From NCBI GenBank assembly GCA_016926235.1, contig JAFGOZ010000072.1, positions 1 to 12,189 on the forward strand: a stretch of 12,189 nucleotides of DNA. Reading direction: 5' to 3'. Made by a program: the position numbers and the translations under genes. This document shows positions 6,814-12,189 of this stretch, one piece after another. Source of the stretch: Bacteroidales bacterium (GTDB taxonomy: Bacteria; Bacteroidota; Bacteroidia; Bacteroidales; UBA10428). Numbering within the stretch: the stretch's first letter is position 1; each line of letters opens with the position of its first letter. The notes under the pieces were generated by a model. The model searched no databases, was not told where the DNA came from, and saw only the letters and a program-made list of their open reading frames with translations.

Positions 6814-6902
6814 AATTGTCATTTTAACAAGTTGTTATACATTATGAAATCATGTATAATTTCTAATGACCGCCATTAGAAAATAAATGCTTAATGACAA
6901 TT
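6814..6902. repeat. Compound stem-loop 2 (outer stem enclosing two hairpins)
   Basis: AATTGTCATT (6814-6823) pairs perfectly with AATGACAATT (6893-6902). Inside are two more perfect hairpins: TTATACAT/ATGTATAA (6835-6842 with 6852-6859) and TTTCTAATG/CATTAGAAA (6860-6868 with 6874-6882, loop ACCGC). The result is a three-way-junction shape. The motif TTGTCATT and its complement also form the inner stem of the previous structure. Confidence 0.65.
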
Positions 6903-6996
6903 TTGGGTTTATGGTACTAAGAACAGGTAAAACCATCCGCTTAAAAGGGTCTAAACAGTTCGTGTAGAAACGGTGAGGATTGTAATAGTGATGGAA

Positions 6997-7216
6997 GAGA
7001 AAAAAGAGTAAAGCATAGCTGCTCACATAATATACTTTTTTTATACTTGTTTATTAACGTTAACATATTTTCCTTAACTTACCTCAACAAAGCAGATAAA
7101 CAAAATCAACGGTTTTTTGATGTTGGTTAAATCAACCAGTTACAGCGGAAAAGGAGTTGCATTATAATAGAAATAAAATCAGTTGTCGTTATGCAGATGT
7201 TTGGCAGCAATTAAAA
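6997..7216 (+). repeat. Repeat A, copy 2 (long non-coding block)
   Basis: This is the second copy of 1736-1948; 7072-7121 differs from 1811-1860 at one base in 50. It ends with GTTGTCG (7182-7188) and ATGCAGATGTTTGG. A short insertion and several substitutions lie just after the 50-base core and in the left part, where the 13-bp inverted repeat of copy 1 is degraded. It stands 12 bases before the next start codon. Confidence 0.88.
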
Positions 7217-7227
7217 TATAAGAAGCT

Positions 7228-8214
7228 ATGCTAGGAATTATTTTTGGAATATTAGGTATAATACTTACAATATTTTTTGGGATAATTGCATTAAAATTAT
7301 CTAAAAAAGGTAAGATAATTACTCAATTAAGATTTGAAAAATCTGAATGTTACCAACTTTTCAAAACGGCAATAAATAGACTAAATATTGAAATAAAATA
7401 TAACAATAAATCCATCGGCGATAAATTAATATTGCTGAAAGCTAAAATTATAAATTCTGGCACTCGAGATATTGATAAAAAATCCATATATGAGCCAATT
7501 TCGATATTAACAAATGATAATTATAAATGGCTTGAAGCAAACATAGTCGATCAACCTGTCAATATTGTGTCAAAGTCACTAATATTAGATGAAAATAAAT
7601 TACAAATTGAATGGGACTTATTGAAGAAGAATGAATATATAGAAATTGAAGCTCTTATTGATACCATTAATGATGAAAAAGAGTACGAAAAAGCAAATGA
7701 TTTCTATAATTCTCTCGATTTTAGCTTTAGAATAACTGATTTAGATAAAATAGAGAAAGAGAAATTCTTGTCAGCTTATGAAGAAAGAACATTAACTAGA
7801 TTGCAATATCTTCTTATGATGGCAATTTTATATATAGTATTTGGATTTTATCTAATTATAGAAGGCGGTGCAATTGAGAGAATTATACCTAATATTCCAA
7901 AGTCAAATAATGTACTAGAATTCACTATCCGAACCCCAGATGGTGATACTATTTATTCAAAAATAGAATCCATTAATACTGATAGAATTCAACTTAATAA
8001 CTCTAATAAGGAGAAAATATCGATAGCAAAGAATTTATTCAATAAGGATTATCAAATTCTTGGAGTTCATAAAATTAATGAAAATAAGATACTTTCTATA
8101 TTCAAAACAATTGGAGGTACTGTTATTATTATACTTGGATTACTATTATTCATAATAATTAAGATAATTAAATCTGGGAGTAAAAAAGAAATAACTTTTG
8201 CCAACACAGTGTAA
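7228..8214 (+). CDS. Membrane protein of unknown function, three predicted TM segments
   Basis: The 328-residue product has a hydrophobic N-terminus (residues 2-23), a second membrane segment at about 195-213 and a third at about 290-314, with a short basic tail. Between TM1 and TM2 lies a soluble domain of about 170 residues with beta-strand-like stretches ('IGDKLILLKAKIINSG', 'NKLQIEWDLLKKNEYIEIEAL'), suggestive of an immunoglobulin-like fold. Between TM2 and TM3 is a smaller domain ('TIRTPDGDTIYSKIESI'). I do not recognise the family. Coding sequence is very AT-rich. The last five codons (F-A-N-T-V) and the stop lie inside the inverted-repeat core that begins the junction at 8193, so the gene runs into the recombination-like site. 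The start is the first Met after repeat A; an upstream in-frame alternative is not evident. Confidence 0.8.
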   Translation: MLGIIFGILGIILTIFFGIIALKLSKKGKIITQLRFEKSECYQLFKTAINRLNIEIKYNNKSIGDKLILLKAKIINSGTRDIDKKSIYEPISILTNDNYKWLEANIVDQPVNIVSKSLILDENKLQIEWDLLKKNEYIEIEALIDTINDEKEYEKANDFYNSLDFSFRITDLDKIEKEKFLSAYEERTLTRLQYLLMMAILYIVFGFYLIIEGGAIERIIPNIPKSNNVLEFTIRTPDGDTIYSKIESINTDRIQLNNSNKEKISIAKNLFNKDYQILGVHKINENKILSIFKTIGGTVIIILGLLLFIIIKIIKSGSKKEITFANTV

Positions 8215-8261
8215 TAGCGCATTAAAACGCGCTATACGCTATGAAGTTGGCAACAATAGTT
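8193..8261. repeat. Compact attC-like junction
   Basis: The 69 bases form an imperfect palindrome. The outer arm TTGCCAAC (8198-8205) is complementary to GTTGGCAA (8246-8253), and flanking AACT (8194-8197 region) and AGTT (8258-8261) extend it. The inner arm ATAGCGC (8214-8220) pairs with GCGCTAT (8229-8235) around ATTAAAAC. Two nested arm pairs separated by unpaired bases are the layout of an integron attC site, though GTTGGCA departs from GTTRRRY at two positions. The stop codon of the upstream gene is inside it. Its left half (8198-8230) recurs at 9285-9316 with about three differences, after the next gene. Confidence 0.55.
8246..8261 (+). repeat. Left arm of inverted repeat bracketing the 8288 gene
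   Basis: GTTGGCAACAATAGTT matches the reverse complement of 9277-9292 at 15 of 16 positions. It ends 26 bases before the TTG start. Confidence 0.75.
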
Positions 8262-8287
8262 TAAGAACAACACGAATACTTTAAAAC

Positions 8288-9244
8288 TTGGAGACTAAGA
8301 AAAATATAAAAAACAAATCTGCTCATTATGCTTTTCAATCTTTAAAAGCAAAAGATCAGGTTAATGTTAATGATGCAATTATAAAACTCAAGGACTTCAA
8401 GGATTACTTGACCGGACTTTGTAAAAGAATATCCGAAAAAGGTTCAAAAGAAGGATTCATTTTCCAATGGATATTTAATAATGGGAAAATTTCTGAAAAG
8501 GATTATAAAAGTTTCTCGAAGGCAAATATTTTTGCTGCTGAAAAAAGTTTAACAAGGATTATAACCAAAATTGAAATAGACGGAATCGATGATGTAACAA
8601 AGAGAATGTTATTAGATTTCATTTGTGATCTAAGATTTTACATAAAAGCTTTTGACACAAATCTGGATTATTCATGGCTTTTATTCAACACAAACAGTCA
8701 CATTACCAACTTTTATAATGATTTGTCAAATAATATTTTTTGGCATGGAATACCTGGGAAAAATCCAGAAGAACGACTTGCTTTAGCAACGTCAACACCT
8801 TTTATTATTAGACAGAGTATAGAATATAAAATTAAAAGAATCCTTGGAATAGACTATGTTCTCATTAATGGAAGCCCAGATAATCGATTAGTTGAAAAAT
8901 GCTTTAAAGCTATTGACAATAACATGGAGTTTTACCAAACAAAAAATTTTGACTTTAAAGTAATTAAATTGATATATGCATGGTCTCATTATTATATTCA
9001 TGGAGGATATCGTCCTGAACCATGGAGAACTGAAACAGCGATAAATTACTTAAATAATTTATTCTATTCAGGTGAAACTTCCAACAAAAGATTACTTTCA
9101 TTATATGCTGGAATTGAAGTAATAGAAGAAAATTTAGAAAAACTAAAACAAAGGACGGAGGAAACAATAAAAAATGATTCAACTAGTGATATCAAGATAA
9201 AGTGGTTAAAACAACCTGAAATTGCAATTATTAAAAAAGAATAA
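8288..9244 (+). CDS. Soluble protein of unknown function, TTG start
   Basis: The frame begins at a TTG (8288) directly after an in-frame stop at 8282-8284; the next Met is residue 107, so TTG is the best start and gives 318 residues. The protein is charged, without signal peptide or membrane segment, and seems largely helical. Notable stretches are 'FIIRQSIEYKIKRILGID' (172-189) and a conserved-looking 'YAWSHYYIHGGYRPEPWRTE' (230-249), followed by a helix that ends in a likely coiled coil ('VIEENLEKLKQRTEETIK', 278-295). I do not recognise the family. A HEPN-like all-helical nuclease or regulator is conceivable from the His-containing motif, but no RxxxxH pair is clear. The gene is a single unit enclosed by a near-perfect 16-bp inverted repeat. 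Confidence 0.75.
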   Translation: METKKNIKNKSAHYAFQSLKAKDQVNVNDAIIKLKDFKDYLTGLCKRISEKGSKEGFIFQWIFNNGKISEKDYKSFSKANIFAAEKSLTRIITKIEIDGIDDVTKRMLLDFICDLRFYIKAFDTNLDYSWLLFNTNSHITNFYNDLSNNIFWHGIPGKNPEERLALATSTPFIIRQSIEYKIKRILGIDYVLINGSPDNRLVEKCFKAIDNNMEFYQTKNFDFKVIKLIYAWSHYYIHGGYRPEPWRTETAINYLNNLFYSGETSNKRLLSLYAGIEVIEENLEKLKQRTEETIKNDSTSDIKIKWLKQPEIAIIKKE

Positions 9245-9276
9245 ATGTATTCAATTTTACAATTATTAATGATAAT

Positions 9277-9292
9277 AACTACTGTTGCCAAC
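9277..9292 (-). repeat. Right arm of inverted repeat bracketing the 8288 gene
   Basis: AACTACTGTTGCCAAC is complementary to 8246-8261 except at one base (C9282). It begins 32 bases after the stop and overlaps the direct repeat 9285-9316 that also occurs at 8198-8230. Confidence 0.75.
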
Positions 9293-9316
9293 ACAGTTTA
9301 TGGCGCATTAAAACGC
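9285..9316 (+). repeat. Post-gene direct repeat, second copy of 8198-8230
   Basis: The segment starts TTGCCAACACAG and ends GCGCATTAAAACGC, as does 8198-8230, with about three differences including one gap. In the first copy it forms a hairpin with following bases; here the partner GCGCTAT is missing, and another hairpin (9325-9358) follows instead. Confidence 0.75.
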
Positions 9317-9324
9317 TCCCCAAC

Positions 9325-9358
9325 TGCCGCAAGTTTAGCTTCAGCGTAACTTGTGGCA
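9325..9358. repeat. 11-bp hairpin, family shared with 6584-6609
   Basis: TGCCGCAAGTT (9325-9335) pairs with AACTTGTGGCA (9348-9358), one G/T wobble, around a 12-base loop. The stem matches that at 6584-6609 while the loops differ in length and sequence. A short ATATGTTACA follows both (6625-6634 and 9393-9402). Confidence 0.7.
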
Positions 9359-9472
9359 ATTTATTTCAGCAAGTTTATTAAATGCATTAAAAATATGTTA
9401 CAGGCAAAACCAAATGCAATAACTATAAAACAGAGATTACCCGCCATACCATTACAACCAAAAACAATAAAA

Positions 9473-9698
9473 TTTAATAACTAAACTTCTGATTTTTTGC
9501 CTAGTATAAAAATTATTTTTAAATTTCGAATACCTCTTGGTTCAGGATACTTTTGTTAGTGGGCAATACATAAAAAATGATAAAAGGGAGAAAAAAAGAA
9601 CAATTGTGTTTTAAATGCCTTATTCAGTATTATTAGCAAATTGCTTTTATTCTATAAATAAAGCAGTATTAACAAATTGTTATATAAACTAGTTGTGG
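9473..9698 (+). repeat. Repeat B, copy 2 (long non-coding block)
   Basis: Second copy of 3023-3270, strongest at 9629-9694 (61 of 66 identical). It ends in GTTGTGG (9692-9698), which is also the beginning of the arm that brackets the next gene; so the repeat stops where the unit-specific sequence begins. Confidence 0.85.
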
Positions 9699-9706
9699 TG
9701 CATTAT
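9692..9706 (+). repeat. Left arm of inverted repeat bracketing the 9719 gene
   Basis: GTTGTGGTGCATTAT is complementary to 12091-12105 at 14 of 15 positions, the first ten without a mismatch. It lies 12 bases before the ATG. Confidence 0.72.
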
Positions 9707-9718
9707 AAACCTGCATAG

Positions 9719-12094
9719 ATGATAGTAGGAATTAATCAGAAAATAGCCCCAGTTAAATTTGGGATTTTAATAAAACCAAATTCTAGACAACGTTTTGAAA
9801 GAGCTCTTGAAGTATGTTTTTCTTTGTGGGGTGGGATTTTTACACTTATTCTTCCCCTTTATAAAAATATGCCAAAATCTTATAGATATGATTATGAAAT
9901 AGGCATCAAAACTCTTGACTATTATAAAAACACAATTAACAATTTTGATCCCGACATTATTTTGTATGATGATGAGCTTGAAGAGGAATATATAAAAGAA
10001 ATTATTGGTGATAGAGAACTCCAAAAAATATCAATATTCATTGAAAACTTTAAATCAAAATATGTAAGACGGGGATTGGAGATTCATAAAGTCTTAAGTT
10101 CTATCACAAAATCTGAATTTAAATTCCAACGTAATGATGATTTGAAAATTATAGTTCCAAGAATTTCAAAAGGTGAATTATTATTAAAAAGTTTTTTAGG
10201 CTCATGGGGAAAAGACTATAAATCCAAAATTCTCGAAGACTATAAAAAAGAATCATACATAGAACATCCAAAAATTAATTATGCAAATATTAATGACGTT
10301 TTAAAAAGAAATTCTCTGAGTATTATTGAACTAACAGAATATAAATTAAAATCATACGTTAGAAGATATTGGTTACGAGGTGTTGCAATTTATCTATTGA
10401 ATGAGAAAAATCTAAATGATGTAATTAATTTTTGGAATTTAAGAGCATTAGGTTGGTTTATTATACCAGTTCCAACTTCACAAATTGATAATCCATATTT
10501 TAATGATCTAATCGAAAGGTTTACCAAAATATATAACGAAAGCTCTGAAAATGCCTGGTTCTTAACATGTTTAATAAGTAAATCTGTAAAGGAAAAAGAA
10601 TTTCAAAAATTTTCAATTATACTTGAACAGACAGTTAAAACATTAAAGAATGAAAGGCAATATTCCTATCAAAATTGGTTTCCAAGATTTTGGGGTGATA
10701 ATTCAATTTTGGAAGCTGACAAAGTTGTTTGTTGTCACCATTATGTTGATACAGATTATGAACAAATAGAATCAAAACAAGATTATCTTGAATTCTATGC
10801 AAAAAAATTGCCATTCGAAATTGAATATACATATACATCTGATGCTAACTATAAAATTAATCTTTCAATTTCATATTTTGATAGTAATGTTGAAAAAGCA
10901 GGAATAATATATGGAATTGATACAGATGATTGGAGAAAATTAACAAACTCTTATTATGGTGATAAATGGAGAATCTCAAAATCTGGATTAACATACTATG
11001 TTGGTGAAAGAAGTGATAAAATTCACTTTCATATCCCCAATTCAGAATCCTTTTTTAAGAAATATTTTGCTAAAAAGGGATACACTCTAAGAAACACCAC
11101 CAATGGTAAACTCGCTGATGAAGTTTTTAAAAATATTGGAGGAATTACAGGAATTTATTTGATTGCTAACAAAGCATGGCTAAAAATTCTTGAATTATTT
11201 GAGGAAGGAAAAGTGATAAACTCTAAGACTTTAATAGGTGAGATAAAGAAAAATCTTGGAAATAATAATTCAGAATATGTTATTGAAAGGCTGCTTCAAA
11301 ATAAAATAATCGAATTGGGTGCTACAATACAATGTAAAGTATGCAATCAAAGGTCTTTTTATCTGCCTTATGAGATTGATATGAAACTAAATTGTTCAAT
11401 TTGTAGGAATGAATTTGATTTACCTGCACATAAACCTTCAGAAATACATTGGTCTTATAGAGGTATCGGCCCTTTTAGTAGAAACAATAAAGTCGGAGGC
11501 TTAATGGCTGTTTTTCTTTGTTTAAAACTTTTACGGGATGAGTTTGGTGAAAGAACAGGTGGAATTTCAGCCCTAACAGGATTTGAATTAGTTAAAAAAG
11601 GAGGAAATCCTAAAGAAGTTGACTTAGGTGCATTAATACAAGAAAGAGATGAGGAAGAACAGTCACCTGACTTATTTCTGTGTGAGTGCAAAACTTATAA
11701 ACGATTCACTAAAAAAGATTTTGAAAGAATGAAAGAGCTGGGATCAGAATTCCCTAAAGCAATTTTAACGTTTGCAACATTGAATGATTCTTTAGATGAT
11801 AATGAGAAAAGAGAATTAATAAAAATTGTAAAATACTATCGAAAAGGAATTGGTAATAGACCTCTAAATTCAATATTAATATTAACCTCAAATGAATTAA
11901 TGCCAAAGGACTATTTAAGTGGACTTAAGAAATATAAAGATGATTCTAAACCTTTTATCAGATATAATGATTGGATAGGATATATTTGTGAAAAGACAGT
12001 TGAGAAACATTTGAACTTAGAAACATGGGGCTCAATTCAATCTAAAAAATGGCAACAAAAAATGATTGTTTCAAAAAAAGAAAACAAAAAATAA
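9719..12094 (+). CDS. PD-(D/E)XK nuclease-like protein with zinc ribbon
   Basis: The 791-residue protein has three visible parts. The N-terminal 270 residues include 'FSLWGGIFTLILPLYKN' (34-50) and 'NFWNLRALGWFIIPVP' (237-252), which look like conserved motifs of a domain I cannot name. A winged-helix-like segment at about 467-535 leads into a zinc ribbon with C539xxC542 and C559xxC562. The C-terminal 170 residues fit the restriction-endonuclease fold: Glu623 in 'LTGFELVKKGG', Asp635 in 'KEVDLGAL', then 'SPDLFLCECKTY' with Glu656-x-Lys658, and a helix 'KKDFERMKELG'. All acid and Lys positions of a PD-(D/E)XK site are present, so DNA or RNA cleavage is likely. There is no signal peptide or membrane segment. 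It is a stand-alone gene, very AT-rich (12 of 60 GC in 10141-10200), enclosed by an inverted repeat. A host-defence role is plausible, not shown. The start at 9719 is the first in-frame ATG after the left arm. Confidence 0.78.
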   Translation: MIVGINQKIAPVKFGILIKPNSRQRFERALEVCFSLWGGIFTLILPLYKNMPKSYRYDYEIGIKTLDYYKNTINNFDPDIILYDDELEEEYIKEIIGDRELQKISIFIENFKSKYVRRGLEIHKVLSSITKSEFKFQRNDDLKIIVPRISKGELLLKSFLGSWGKDYKSKILEDYKKESYIEHPKINYANINDVLKRNSLSIIELTEYKLKSYVRRYWLRGVAIYLLNEKNLNDVINFWNLRALGWFIIPVPTSQIDNPYFNDLIERFTKIYNESSENAWFLTCLISKSVKEKEFQKFSIILEQTVKTLKNERQYSYQNWFPRFWGDNSILEADKVVCCHHYVDTDYEQIESKQDYLEFYAKKLPFEIEYTYTSDANYKINLSISYFDSNVEKAGIIYGIDTDDWRKLTNSYYGDKWRISKSGLTYYVGERSDKIHFHIPNSESFFKKYFAKKGYTLRNTTNGKLADEVFKNIGGITGIYLIANKAWLKILELFEEGKVINSKTLIGEIKKNLGNNNSEYVIERLLQNKIIELGATIQCKVCNQRSFYLPYEIDMKLNCSICRNEFDLPAHKPSEIHWSYRGIGPFSRNNKVGGLMAVFLCLKLLRDEFGERTGGISALTGFELVKKGGNPKEVDLGALIQERDEEEQSPDLFLCECKTYKRFTKKDFERMKELGSEFPKAILTFATLNDSLDDNEKRELIKIVKYYRKGIGNRPLNSILILTSNELMPKDYLSGLKKYKDDSKPFIRYNDWIGYICEKTVEKHLNLETWGSIQSKKWQQKMIVSKKENKK

Positions 12095-12119
12095 CGCACC
12101 ACAACAGGCGTAACTGTTG
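12091..12119. repeat. Right arm of the nuclease-gene inverted repeat, plus hairpin
   Basis: ATAACGCACCACAAC (12091-12105) is complementary to 9692-9706 at 14 of 15 positions and contains the stop codon of the nuclease-like gene. Overlapping it, CAACAG (12102-12107) pairs with CTGTTG (12114-12119) around GCGTAA. This puts the stop within the site, as for the gene ending at 8214. The window ends too soon to see the rest of the site. Confidence 0.65.
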
Positions 12120-12189
12120 CACAACCCCGATTTCTAAAAGAAAATAAAATGTAATATACTTTTTTAGAGATGCAAGATTTAAAATTTAT

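Larger units (their letters stand above)
6433..6996. other. Gene-free, hairpin-rich spacer
   Basis: No reading frame of note occurs here. The stretch contains the right arm of the operon-bracketing inverted repeat (6553-6562), a hairpin shared with 9325-9358, and two compound stem-loops (6689-6753 and 6814-6902), then runs into repeat A copy 2. A 26-base segment from 6471 (GTTGTGG ... TATAAACC) echoes the start of the nuclease unit at 9692-9711 with six extra bases inside, and may be another degenerate unit boundary. Confidence 0.6.
9359..9718. other. Gene-free spacer leading to the nuclease-like gene
   Basis: There is no plausible gene. The first hundred bases are AT-rich and unremarkable; the rest is repeat B copy 2 and the left arm of the inverted repeat that brackets the next gene. 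Confidence 0.6.

Noticed and set aside
1736..12119. CRISPR array
   Set aside because: The repeats are long, few, diverged and separated by genes; no short regular repeat-spacer pattern or cas gene is present.
1..12189. tRNA or rRNA genes
   Set aside because: No cloverleaf with a GTTCRANNC arm or conserved rRNA segment was recognised on either strand.

Overview
The window looks like an accessory region of a Bacteroidota chromosome, perhaps a Cytophagales-like lineage. The grounds are AT-rich genes with little Shine-Dalgarno signal, a lipid-type export signal ending in '..AQ' on two secreted proteins, a TAnnTTTG-type -7 box, and a decayed IS3-type transposase of the kind common in that phylum. 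Assignment below phylum level is a guess.

Layout. The left end (1-505) holds a dead IS3-family transposase fragment. A single secreted protein gene of unknown function (617-1360) follows and ends in a strong hairpin terminator. From about 1500 to the right edge the window is a string of genes, all on the + strand, separated by long non-coding blocks of 200-800 bases. These blocks are built from repeats. Repeat A occurs upstream of the beta-propeller gene (1974-2903) and again upstream of a membrane-protein gene (7228-8214). Repeat B occurs upstream of a two-gene flavoprotein/reductase operon (3404-6432) and again upstream of a PD-(D/E)XK nuclease-like gene (9719-12094). Perfect hairpins sit just after the genes.

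The most notable feature is that several genes are bracketed by an inverted repeat whose left arm lies just before the start and whose right arm lies at or just after the stop: 15 of 16 bases for 8288-9244, 14 of 15 for 9719-12094, and 10 of 10 for 3404-6432. Where two units abut directly (8193-8261) the junction is a compact imperfect palindrome. This is the geometry of integron gene cassettes and attC sites, although only one of the arm pairs matches the classical GTTRRRY/RYYYAAC core. A 20-codon scrap at 3295-3357 reads as the extreme C-terminus of an integron-type tyrosine recombinase, including its catalytic tyrosine. I therefore read the region as an integron-like cassette array without a working integrase in view, with unusually long intergenic sites.

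How the genes may work together. The flavoprotein and reductase are translationally adjacent and have clearly higher GC than their neighbours, so they probably act in one redox or lipid/thioester pathway and arrived together. The membrane protein, the 318-residue soluble protein and the 791-residue nuclease-like protein are separate units of unknown function. Their AT-rich composition, cassette-like packaging and, for the last, an intact nuclease motif plus zinc ribbon, are what one expects of host-defence or other accessory cargo, but that role is inference.
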